Positions 1 to 10,107 of a DNA stretch of 64,000 nt are shown here, in pieces. Location of the stretch: NCBI RefSeq assembly GCF_038502225.1, contig NC_091369.1:18144385-18208384 (forward strand), given 5' to 3'. Under the pieces are notes generated by a model that worked only from the letters and a program-made list of their open reading frames with translations, did no database searches and was not told where the DNA came from. A program made the translations under genes and the position numbers. Numbering within the stretch: the first letter of the stretch is position 1; each line of letters opens with the position of its first letter. The stretch is from Cherax quadricarinatus (lineage: Eukaryota > Arthropoda > Malacostraca > Decapoda > Parastacidae).

Positions 1-399
1 GAGCGTGGTGTCATCAGAGAGTCGTCGCTTCCAGAAAGTCGGAGACATGATAATTTGGGACGTGATGGTGGTTTGGAGTCGTCCGTTGAATCATTAAACC
101 ATTCTCAGGTAGAGGTGGAGGTTCATCGAGAGGCAACATCTGACCAAAATATGTGTAACATGACGATCACGAGAAAGAGGGCGGCTACATCAGATTCTGA
201 TGACGTCCTTACGCCTGCACAAAGGCCTGGGAAACAGACTGAGGTGAAGTGTGAAGGTAGTGGTGTAGGTGGTGGTAGCCATGATAGGAGGGACTGGAAG
301 AAGGGGGGAGGGAAAGAGAGCACTCTGAAGGTGTCAAACTTAAATTCAAGCTCTGGAGTTGTAAAGAGTGATGAGAGGAAGCAGGGGTGGAAACTTTAA
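1..399 (+). pseudogene. ORF1 C-terminus of L1/Tx1-like LINE T1 (partial)
   Basis: The frame is open from the first base of the window to a stop at 397-399, about 132 residues. It is rich in charged and Ser/Gly residues, with basic stretches such as RKRAA and KKGGG, and I see no recognisable fold. It overlaps the start of the endonuclease-bearing ORF2 by a few bases, as expected for ORF1/ORF2 of a LINE. The N-terminal part lies outside the window. Its role as the RNA-binding ORF1 protein is inferred from position only; no zinc knuckle is visible in this part. Confidence 0.5.
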
Positions 400-2852
400 T
401 AGGCCTTAGGTGTATGTCTGTAAATGTTAATGGGTTATGTAGCGGTATGAAGAGAGATTGGTTTCGTAATATCCTGAATAAATCTAGAGTGGATGTTGTG
501 TTCCTGCAGGAGCACAATTTTAAAGAGGGTAGGGTGTTGGAGGTGGCAGGATTTCGAGTAGTTACCCTGCCATCTTCCCGTCTAAAAGGTGGTGTGGGAA
601 TTTTAATAAGGGAGACGAGCCCGTTTGTTTTGCAGAGAAGCGAGGGAGGAGGGGGAGGGAGGGTGTTGCGTGTGGATGGGTGGTGGATGGGTAAGCATGT
701 GTCTTTTGTGAATGTGTATGCGCCGACAGAAAATAACATAAAGGTAAAGAATGATTTTGTGTGCGAGGATCTTGTGTTTTTCTTAAATGCACTGCCAGAG
801 GTGGCAATAGTTGGTGGGGACTGGAATAGTGTAATCAGGGTGGCTGATGTGGACCCAAAAGGGGCTGGATATGTGTCTGTGGCTCTTAGGGATTTATTAA
901 GGGATGTTAGGTTAAGTGATGCCTTCGGGGGGGCGGTGTGGGAGACTGAATATACGTTTGTTAAGAGTGGATATGCGGCGAGACTAGATAGTGTACCTTT
1001 CTCAGGAAGTGGATGTGAAATCTTTCAGTACTGTGGAGGCTACAATGTCAGATCATAGGGCAGTGGTGGTGGAGGTTGGGTGGGGGATGCTCGCGGACAT
1101 ATACAGAAGTTATTGGAAATTAAATATAAGTGTGTTAGGTGATGAGGGGTTGGAGGGGTTTTCAGTCCTATGGAGGGAGCTTAGTGTGGAAGAACAGGGA
1201 GTGGATGACATTGTGACATGGTGGGATAGTGTTGCAAAGGAAAGGATTAGAAAGTTTTATGTGAGAGAAGGAAAACGCATTAATAATTTAAAATATGGAC
1301 TGGCTAAATATTTAGAGGATAGGTTAAGAGGTTGCTATGGGCGGGGGGTGGGTAGGAATAATTTTCCTATGGATGAAATAGCCGAAATAAAGGGGAGGTT
1401 GTGGGTGTTGCAAAATGAAAGGTTTCAAGCTGTAAGGGTGCAGGCAGGGGTGGAAGAAGTGCTTTGGGGCGACAAGCCGTCAGCGTGTGTTTTGTGGCAT
1501 CAAAAGCAAAGGCAGGCGGTGACAGCTATCCCATGTTTAGAGGTAACGGAGATGGTTGGGAATTATAGAGCAGGGCAGGAGATACGAACCACGAAGGGGA
1601 TGTGTGCGTATGCGGAGGCTTGGTACGAGAAGTACTGGAACAGTGGGGGGGTGGGTGATGTGGCGTTGGACAAGGTGTGTACGTATGTGACGTGTAATTT
1701 AGGAAATAGTGATAGAAAGGCTTTAGGTGGGACTATTACGGCAGAGGAAATAGAGAATGCGTTAAGGGGAATGAGGAAGGGGAAAGCGCCGGGTATTGAC
1801 GGTCTCCCAGTAGAATTTTATTTACAACATTGGACGTTAATAAGGGGATTTATAGTTAGGTTATTTAATCGTATGAAGGAGAAGGGTAAGTTGGGGGAGA
1901 AGCAGGTAACAGCAGTTGTAGTGTTGGTCCCGAAGGTCAAGGGGCAGCCCACCCTTCGGGAGTACCGAGCCATATCACTGATGTGTGCAGACTATAAGGT
2001 GTTCGCAAAAATTTTAGATAATAGGTTCAAATGTGTTGTGGGAAGGGTGGTGTCAAAATCTCAGTTTGGGTTGCCGGGAAGGTCGATGATTGAAGGACAT
2101 GGGATACTGAGAAGTTTTGTGGAAGCTAAAGGTGGGGGTGGAGGGGGCGGCTTTGTTGGCTCTAGATTGGCAGGGAGCATATGATAGAGTGGAAAGGGGA
2201 GCTTTGCAGGTTATACTTAGGAGACAGGGTTTTGGGGAGGAAATAGTCGAGTGGGTAAATACGCTATACAAGGGGGTGAAAATGAGGATACAGATTAATG
2301 GGTGTATGGGGAGGGATATTGCAATGGGTAGAGGCCTTAAACAGGGATGCCCCATGTCCCAAATATTGTTTGCGTGTTTCCAGGACCCCTTTTATAGAAT
2401 GGTTGACCGCAGCTTATGTACGCCATGTGAGGGAAGTGTGGCGGGTGGGAGGGCCTGGCCGGGTTTAATTGGATATGTTGACGACACCACTGTTCTCATT
2501 CGTGAAGGGATGTCAATGGGAGTGTTGGACAAGGTTGCGCAATTATTTGGAAGTGCCACGGGTATGCAGGTGAACAGTGCGAAGTCAAGGTGCATGGGGT
2601 TGGGTTCTTGGGTGGGGGGGATATGTAATGTTGTTAAAGAATGGGCGATGTCTTTAAAGATTTGTGGTATTATTTATAAGGATGACATGATTGCGGCGTG
2701 GGAGGAAAACTCGGATAGGTTATTGGAAAGGATCTCGGGGCGTCTAGGTGTTCTGAGACCCCAGCACCTAACTCTTATACAGCGAGTGATAGTCGTAAAC
2801 ATTTTATTGTATAGTAAGATTTGGCATGTTGTAGCTGTGTTCCCAATTACAG

Positions 2853-3130
2853 GAAAAATCCTAGAGGGACTAGTACCGAACTTGCACACGAAAATCACTC
2901 ACTACGAAAGCAAAAGACTTGGCAGACGATGCACCATCCCCCCAATGAAAAGCAGGGGTGTCATTTGGACCATACAATAATGTTGTAGCTGTGTTCCCAA
3001 TTACAGTCAGTTCCTGACAGCTCGTACGTTGGTTTGCGTGCAGCCAGTAGCAACAGCCTGGTTGATCAGGCGCTGATCCACCAGGAGGCCTGGTCACAGA
3101 CGTTGACCCCCGAAACTCTCTCCAGGTAAA
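2853..3130 (+). mobile_element. LINE A 3' fragment inside T1 ORF2
   Basis: The segment matches the C-terminal coding part of LINE A (KILEGLVPNLHTKITHYESK) and its 3' tail, ending in ctctctccaggtaaactccag. It has an internal deletion near 2961 and about 110 bases of the expected sequence are missing between 2980 and 3007. A 26-base copy of the left flank (2827-2852) sits in that gap at 2981-3006. T1 coding sequence resumes just after 3130. Confidence 0.85.
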
Positions 3131-3392
3131 CTCCAGACACGATTGCGGGAATTCTTGTACGTGGGGTTCATGTTGTGATTGGTTACGGAGGGAAGTTGTG
3201 ATGTTACCTGTAAGTCAGGGTTGGTTGGGGTTGATGGATTTGAGACGGAGGGCTAAATGTGTGTGTATTAAATGGGAAGTGTTGCGTGAGGGTGTGAACG
3301 CGGGGCAGTTGGGAAGGATACACGACAGGCTGGGTGTGTTGTATCGAGGAATGGAGTTGAGGGAATGCGAAATCGTTTTGAGGGCTGTGATG

Positions 3393-3463
3393 ACTCAAGA
3401 AATCGTAATGACACGATTGCAAACTCTATGACCGCGGGTTCAATCCCGGCCGGGGGTATGGTT
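3393..3463 (+). mobile_element. 71-bp tRNA-like insert with 12-bp target-site duplication
   Basis: The insert is flanked by perfect 12-bp direct repeats (agggctgtgatg at 3381-3392 and 3464-3475), so it is a discrete insertion into T1 ORF2. It has a small AATCG...CGATT stem followed by a T-arm/B-box-like segment (GGTTCAATCCC). The first ~32 bases are nearly identical to the start of the longer palindromic insert at 14523-14693, so this looks like an internally deleted member of the same family. It is not a functional tRNA because the D and anticodon arms are missing. Confidence 0.75.
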
Positions 3464-3906
3464 AGGGCTGTGATGTTGGTTAGGGAACTGAGAAAGGTTC
3501 GTATAAGGGTGTTGTGTAGGTTACTTGTAGGTAGGTGCGTTATCCCAGTTGAGGGTTTGTTCCCCATGTATGTGTGGAAGAGTATTTGGTTTAGATTTAG
3601 TAAAATGAAGTTAAACCCTCGGGCGCGTGAGGTGATGTTTCGTTTTCTGCATGGGATCCTTCCATCTGGTGAGATACTACGAAACAGACAGGTTGTAGAG
3701 GGTGAGGGGTGCGGTATCTGTGGAGGGGATGAGACAGCGTTCCATGTAGTTTACTTTTGTGAAGGGCTAGAGGAGGTTAGGTGCTGGTTAAGTAGGTTGG
3801 TACAGAGGGTGGGGGTGCCGTGGGGTGTCGGTTCTGCGTGCTTTAAGTCTAGATATGGGTGGGTTAGACGAGGGTGTCATAAGAGCTTTAGATTATATCA
3901 TGGTAG

Positions 3907-4041
<135 letters not shown>

Positions 4042-4195
4042 CGTGGGTGATGAGGGGGAGAGGGGATAGTGAGGAGAGAAGAAAGGTTCGTGCGGTAACG
4101 TTCTATCGTACGATGTGCCGTAACAGAGATTTGTATGGGAGGAGGTGGGATCAGGCATTCTCAGAGGGGTATAGAATGCTAACGTTAGGGATTCT

Positions 4196-4636
4196 GTCTG
4201 TTGACGTCACCTCACGATGCCTGACGTCACCTCGAGATGTCTGCTGACGTTGTCTGCTGACATCATGACATCAATCAGGTGCACAGAAAAGCATCTTTTG
4301 CTAGTTTAAGCCATGTTGTCGTATGTACAGCGGTGTGTTTGTAAAGTGTTTAGTTTAGTAAGTTATTTGTTCTCTGTGTCAGCCTCGTGTCACAAGCTTC
4401 ATGAGCAGCCTATGATGTCACAGAATGTAGGTATAATATAGTAGATTTTTTTATGTATAATTTTGATGTGTATCAGTCTTGCATGACATAATTCTTGAGT
4501 AATAAGTTATTTGCGACATGAAGTGTGTTTTAGTTTGTATTTGTGTTACGTGCTGGGTTTTTGCACGATGAGATATACTTAGATGCTGTTCTGTTTTGTG
4601 CATACAGTGCATCTGATTAATGTGATTTTGTGAAAC

Positions 4637-4691
<55 letters not shown>

Positions 4692-5267
4692 TGTGTATAT
4701 ATATATCCTTTTCTATTGTATTGAGCCTTTGTCATGGGTCAGACGTTATGTAATACTTTATATATGTATGATTCGATTCTTTTTAAAGTTTATAATTCTG
4801 GTCTGTACCCTGATACCGGTTTGGTGTTGATGCTAAGTTCTTGATGTTAAGTTTTAATCTGTATGGTATACAGACATATCTAGACGGTTTATGTTTTTTC
4901 GTATGTTGGTATATGTAAAGTTGTATTGTTAGGGATACGTACGTAGATGTTCTAGTAAGATTATGATGTTAGGTTTTGGTTTTTTGATTAATGCGAAGGA
5001 TGGGATTTAACTGATATAACTTCTTTGTATATTTTATGTTCAAGTGTACTGAGCCTTTGTCAGATGTCATGTTATATGTACAATTTATATATATGTAAGG
5101 TTTTGCATCAATGAATGTGTATATATGTCAATTCATGACCCTGTGACAGTATTTTTTTTTTAGTTATGTTCTTGCCGTAAGTTCTTGTTGTATGTTTGGC
5201 AGCAATATCTTGCGAGCATGTAGGTGCAATCCGTTTGTCAGTTAATCTGATTGAGATCCATGCTGTG
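4196..5267. other. T1 3' region and unassigned AT-rich DNA
   Basis: No coding sequence is visible. It probably includes the T1 3' UTR, whose end I cannot place. Two perfect TGACGTCA-like motifs sit at about 4203 and 4222, followed by degenerate copies up to about 4272. A poly-T tract runs directly into a GT repeat and a short AT repeat at 4639-4705. Confidence 0.6.
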
Positions 5268-5392
5268 GCTCGTACTTTGGTTTGCGTACAGCCAGCAGCA
5301 ACAGCCTGGTTGATCAGGCTCTGATCCACCAGGAGGCCTGGTCACAGACCGGGCCGCGGGGGCGTTGACCCCCGGAACTCTCTCCAGGAATT
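5268..5392 (+). mobile_element. LINE A 3' tail, about 125 bp
   Basis: A severely 5'-truncated LINE A copy contains only the last coding codons and the 3' structured tail. The hairpin arms are at 5305-5317 and 5321-5333, followed by the GGGGGCGTTGACCCCC stem and the ending actctctccagg. It matches the 3' ends of A1, A2, A3 and A4 closely. Confidence 0.88.
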
Positions 5393-5608
5393 GGTTTTAA
5401 ATATACAAAAAAAAAGATTACTTGAAAATGTTAATTCTGACTCACTTCAAATCTTTAACGTTAATATTTAATTGCATTACAAACCTGTGTAACACTCCAC
5501 ACTATTCCAATTGTTTACAATGATGCACACGAGACTGGGCTTTTTGCAAATGGGGGATAAATTTCTCTGATCGCTACACGAGCGAAATTCATCTAGCTTA
5601 TTATTTAT

Positions 5609-6243
5609 TCATTCACAAATAACCCGCACATAGGAGAGAGGAGCTCTTTTCTGTCACGTCAGAGATCACAGTCATCCTATTCACTGGTCTTCTGCTAAAA
5701 CTGTCTATCCAACTTCTAACTTTCACAGTCTCCGTCTGGTTGAATCCTCACTTATACACAACTTTCCTTGTATGAATCTTAGTCATGGCTTTGTCTCTGT
5801 AGATGCCTTCCTTTCACATTACATTGTAAAATGCTCCAAAATTCAGAACAGCCGTGACTTAAACTGATTCCTTTTTCCCCTTCTCCCTCTTCCCCTTTCC
5901 TCTTTTCTATTTCCCCTTTGAGTTCTCTCTTCGGCCTTGGGCGTTTGATCCATTACTATTTCCCCCTCCCCCCTCTGTGTTCTTGTTCCTACCCTTTGTG
6001 GGTCCCTAGCTCCGATGCAGTGCTGCTCTTTCTTAGCTGACTCCACTGCTGTTACCACCACTACTACCTCAACCATTACCTCTCTACTTCCTTTCCTACT
6101 ACCTCTCTTGTCCCGTCCCTGTCTGCTGGCCTATATATACTGCCTCCTTCTCTCCTTTTGTTAGTGTGACTTTGTAAAAATTGTCCAAGTCGGACCGAAG
6201 CGTCGTCGTAAGCTACTCTCTCCTATGTGCGGGTTATTTGTGT
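5609..6243 (+). mobile_element. Penelope-like element 3' end (PLE1) with inverted flanking repeat
   Basis: The unit carries the C-terminal half of a GIY-YIG endonuclease (5643-5867), a pyrimidine-rich 3' region, and a conserved segment near 6165-6243 containing gtccaagtcggaccgaag. About 28 bases at 5609-5636 recur as the reverse complement at 6214-6243, so the copy is bounded by an inverted repeat. PLE2 at 15046-16040 is a homologous copy in the opposite orientation. Penelope-like elements are known to have terminal pLTRs in varied arrangements; the assignment here is from homology I can see in the translation. Confidence 0.78.
5643..5867 (+). pseudogene. GIY-YIG endonuclease C-terminal half (PLE1)
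   Basis: An open frame of 74 codons ends in a TGA at 5865-5867. It reads ALFCHVRDHSHPI..., with a conserved SLIHNF core, and aligns with the end of the GIY-YIG domain in PLE2. The GIY and YIG strands are missing because the copy starts inside the domain. Penelope-like polymerases use this endonuclease to nick target DNA; this fragment cannot act. Confidence 0.75.
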
Positions 6244-6379
6244 ATTGTTCCACTCACGGTATTGTGCCTTTTTGTTATTTTTGGACCCCGAAGGTATGCA
6301 TCTTATTCTTTTCAACTTTTTTAATGTTCTTCCTTTTAAATCACTCTTGTTCTTATTAGGCTGTTTTTATTACTTCCAG

Positions 6380-6600
6380 GCATCGTAAGAATCAGCTTCA
6401 CTTTCTACTTGACTCTATTGCTGAACACAAGTTTTGCCCCCTTCCTTCTCCCATTTCCTGAAACCCAACTCCTACTTCAACAGCTCATTCTCTCTACTAA
6501 GTCTCAGACTGAAGATACCTTCTTTACTCTCCGTCATCGTCAATGTGCTCTTTGCTTCTCTTTCACAAGATCTTTGTAACCTCACTACCATTGCTTTTGA
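6380..6600 (+). pseudogene. Possible N-terminal remnant of a second Penelope-like copy
   Basis: Downstream of the PLE1 terminal repeat a coding-like segment begins (RHRKNQLHFLLDSIAEHKFC). After a frame change it continues (ETQLLLQQLILSTKS...) to a stop near 6582. A 3' end followed by a terminal repeat and the 5' start of another copy would fit the partial tandem arrangement known for Penelope-like elements. The match to the family is weak by eye. It is cut off by the minus-strand Tx1-like fragment. Confidence 0.35.
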
Positions 6601-6607
6601 CACTGTT

Positions 6608-7440
6608 CACCTGAATTGACACTGCTCACCTGCCTTTGCACTGTTACATCCCCACTCTACCCTCCCTACCCAAGCTCCCAACCCCATGATCATTAAATTC
6701 TCCAAATTTACTTTCATACCCGTTGCACCCCCGAACAAGTACACTGCCTCCTCTAGTTCCCCCAGCCTCGTCTCCTCCCGTACCAGGACAGTTGTGTCAT
6801 CCACATAACCGACCAAACCAGGCCAAGTCCTCCCCACTCCCACCCCTACCCCTCACCCCTTTTACCATTTGGTAAAAGGGGTCCTGTACACATGCAAACA
6901 AGAGCTGTGACATTGGACACCCCTGCCTAAGACCCCGTCCCATGACAATCGTCTCCCCCAAGCATCTGTTGCTCTGCACCCTCGCCCGCGCACCCCTGTA
7001 CAGTGCTTCAACCCATTTTATAATTTCTTCTCCAAAACCCTGACACCGAAGTATTGCACTAAATGCTCCTCTTTCTACCCTATCATACGCCCCCTGCCAA
7101 TTCAAGGCTAACAGTCCCCTTCCCCTCCCCCCGATCTTCCACGAAACCTTTGAGGATCCCATGCCCCGTAATCATTGACCTACCTGACAATCCGTATTGG
7201 TTCCCAGAAACAACCCTCCCCACTACACACTTAAACCTATTACCCAAGACCTTCGCAAATAACTTGTAATCTGCACATAGCAATGCAATGGCGCGGTAAT
7301 CCCGAAGGGTATGCTGTTGCTTTCCCTTCGGGACCAACACCACCACCGCCGTTGCCTGCGTCTCCCCCAATTCGCCCCCTCCTTCATCAAATTCATCAGT
7401 CGAACCAAAAAGCTTCTCAGCAGCTCCCGATTACATAACC
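6608..7440 (-). pseudogene. RT fragment of L1/Tx1-like LINE (T2)
   Basis: The minus strand encodes the same RT family as T1. It has TAVVVLVPKG and LRDYRAIALLCADYK (about 7290), NWQGAYDRVERGA, GLRQGCPMSQLLFA (about 6930) and YVDDTTVLV (about 6800). The reading is split over three frames between 7408 and 6607. Both the endonuclease side and the C-terminus are missing. The protein motifs match T1 strongly but many third positions differ, so it is an older or diverged relative. Confidence 0.88.
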
Positions 7441-8105
7441 TTTATTTGGCACATGTACACACCCTCATTAAAAGGCTGTCTCCCCAACCAGCAAACTGTG
7501 TGCTAAGGGTAGGACGATGGGGCCCCCATCGTCAGATCAGTATCTAGGTTCAGCCAATGAAGGTGGGCCTGGCAGTTGTGGAGGTGACGTGATCATTCAC
7601 GTTTCCACCCTTGTCATTTCCATTCTAGAGCTGGTTAAATCACGGTCTGCTCTCTAGTAGCATTAACTCTTCCTGATTACTGTGGTGTGCACAAATACCT
7701 ATTACTGTACATAGCATATATAGTGTACATACTTCTGTTTACATTTGGTGAAGGATAATATAAGTCAGTAATTCAACTGTGTTTGTTTTTGCTCTCTTTA
7801 CACCCAGGATAACAGGCCTTTTTGTTTCTGGGTTGTTATAAAACTAAATAAAAGAAGGGGAAAAATTAAATTAAATGGCATGTAGCAGCTCTCATCATTG
7901 TATCATTATACATTTACACACAAGGCAGATTCCAGTTGACAAACCCATTCTTAATGCAGATTCTGAACTAGTGTGCTACAGAGAACTACAAACTATTACT
8001 ACAACCATTACCACTACAACTACCAGCACTATCTAACATGATGCGTCTTCATTGTAAAGGACATCAATAATATATTTTTTTCATCTTTGAAACCTTAGAC
8101 ACTCA
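7441..8105. other. No gene recognised
   Basis: AT-rich DNA without a convincing reading frame. The 21-base stretch 7513-7533 is a perfect palindrome around one central base. Nothing else stood out. Confidence 0.5.
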
Positions 8106-8310
8106 TAGGTCGATTGACAGCACCCTCAGCTCACATACTGAGGGGTCCGCGGTTCGATCTCCGGCACGGTGGGAAACTTTTGGCATGTTTTCTTACACCT
8201 GCTGCCCCTGTTCATCTAGGAGTTAGTAGGTACCTGGGTGTCATTGACCGTGGCATCCTGGGGGTGGTAGTATACCTTAGGGCTGGAATTCGACAAAAGA
8301 TTAGGTAGGA
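8106..8310 (+). mobile_element. tRNA-derived SINE (SINE1)
   Basis: The head contains a B-box-like GGTTCGATCTCC preceded by a degraded A-box region. It is followed by a central domain (ttcttacacctg, cctgttca, taggtacctgggtgt, gcatcctgggg). The same central domain occurs in SINE2 at 55945-56245 with a different head and tail. The 3' part does not show the LINE C-like tail found in SINE2. Confidence 0.75.
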
Positions 8311-8375
8311 TAACATCCTTTAGCCTCTAAAATTGATCAGTTGAAAGAAACGCTGTATACCTTTGATGCAACTCT

Positions 8376-8618
8376 TCAACAACTGTAGCTTGGTAATGAT
8401 TGTGCGAATTTTATCATAGCAGTGGCATTAGTGTGAACATCTTGTATGATATTTAAGATGTCTAAAATACCATCAAGGTTAGCCAAGGTTAAGTCCTCCA
8501 AATTTAAGGTAGCAAGGTAGATATTTCCACCAGATTTACAAAATATTCTCAGCTCATTAAGCGACCCTGCATTTTGACCTTGAACGTAATAGTCTCTCGA
8601 GATTACAATCTTGGCTTG
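8376..8618 (-). CDS. Unassigned 80-residue reading frame
   Basis: The minus strand is open for 80 codons, to a TGA at 8376-8378, with a stop immediately upstream at 8619-8621. The translation looks like real protein: it begins QAKIVISRDYYVQG and contains a leucine-rich LATLNLEDLTLANLDGILD stretch. I do not recognise the family. It could be a terminal exon of a host gene or the end of an uncharacterised transposon protein. There is no start codon near its beginning and no strong splice acceptor. SINE1 lies just downstream. Confidence 0.35.
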   Translation of the reverse strand, partial: QAKIVISRDYYVQGQNAGSLNELRIFCKSGGNIYLATLNLEDLTLANLDGILDILNIIQDVHTNATAMIKFAQSLPSYSC

Positions 8619-8645
8619 TCAGGTAGTAGTTTGAGAACAATATGA

Positions 8646-9044
8646 AAAGAACTTCAACAGAATTTTATTGACTTAAGACTCAGGGAGATTGACACCAGTC
8701 AGTCCATCTATCATCATTCTATCATGCAGGAGGAGCCACATGTCTGTGGTGCTTCCAACAAAATAAGCAGACTCTTGGATGTCACTACTGCCCGGCTCCG
8801 ACTGGGTTACAAGTATCTTTGGCAGGTTAAATCATCACCACCAGATGTAGACCAAATGAAATGTAAACTTTGCCAGATGGACTACTGTCACACCTTGCGT
8901 CATTATGTACTGGAGTGCGATAAAATTAATGAATTTAGAGACAACTCACTCAGAAATGTTCAAGAAATGGCAAAGTATTTTATCCACAGTGGTATATTAC
9001 AGACCGTTCTGGAGAAATACCCTGACTTTGCTAACTTTAAATAA
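8646..9044 (+). pseudogene. C-terminus of a Jockey/I-type LINE polyprotein (K)
   Basis: The frame is open from 8646 to a stop at 9042-9044 (132 residues). It shows TARLRLGYKYLW, a zinc-binding CKLCQMDYCHTLRHYVLEC, and a tail ending in LEKYPDFANF. The RLRLG plus C-x2-C-x8-H-x4-C pattern is typical of the region after RT or RNase H in Jockey/I-like elements. An AATAAA overlaps the stop at about 9043, so this is the 3' end of a strongly 5'-truncated copy. It meets the minus-strand J1 element tail-to-tail. Confidence 0.7.
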
Positions 9045-10107
9045 AGCATTACCACGTGTGTGGAAAATAATTTTCCCCAAAATTATGCTGTATATTTTTA
9101 TAATGTAAATATACCTGATTAATACATTACTATTGCTCTAAAGTGTATTTTAAAGAAGAGAATCGACAGGTAAGCTCTGTGCTGAGTAGCAAGGAGGAGA
9201 CGCCATTGTTTCTGAATGTGGTACAGGCACGCTAATGAAATGTGCATAAATTTCATAGCTCTGGAAGTTAGTGTGTTTGAAACTTCCCAAATAGGAGCCG
9301 AAATTGTTGGATTTGCAGTCATGAATAATGTGAGCATTAAGCAGATGGACAGGACAGCTCCAGGAACCCCAGCTAAGTTGTCTATTTTTTTTGAAATTCT
9401 GGCCAGTATTTTCTTCATAAATTTGGGCAGGGGGCTTGGTATGACACACCGTAATCTCTAGACGAACTGACGAGTCTAATTATTATAAATTCTCCTTCAT
9501 TGTATATTCACATTTTAAATTTAATATACAGTCCACATATTTATATTAATGTTTTTACTAGAATTCCTGGTGATGTATATTTTATTTGAAATTAATATAG
9601 GTCCAGAGTGACTTGTGGAGAGATAGATTATGGTAGGTATCGAAGGGGGACATTTTTTGCGACCTAGGTGTCTTCTTCTTATGACCAGAGTCTTTGGTAA
9701 GAGGGGTAAGGATAGAAATATTGGAAAAGGGTGGGAGGGGGGAGAGAGGTAGGATATAAAAGGTAAGTGGCCCAACCACTTTGGTGCAATTTAAAAAGTG
9801 TATGTGGAATAATAAAATATTCTTGAAGGGTTATAATACTAACCCATCAGAGTCACATAGATATAATAGATATATAAGTACATGACTCTGAATTGGTAGT
9901 AATTCTACAAGTTGCAATGGCTTTTTTTTTGCGATTGCACAACGAGTATTTAAACGACAATGAAGGCGATAATTGTCTGGACAGTTCGCAAAGAATTACA
10001 TGACACGTTAGCTCTTACAAGGTGGTGTCCCGTCATAGTAAATGTAGCATAATTTGAACAGTAGAATGCTATACAAGATATCTCCCTAATTGGGGGCGAT
10101 GATTTTC

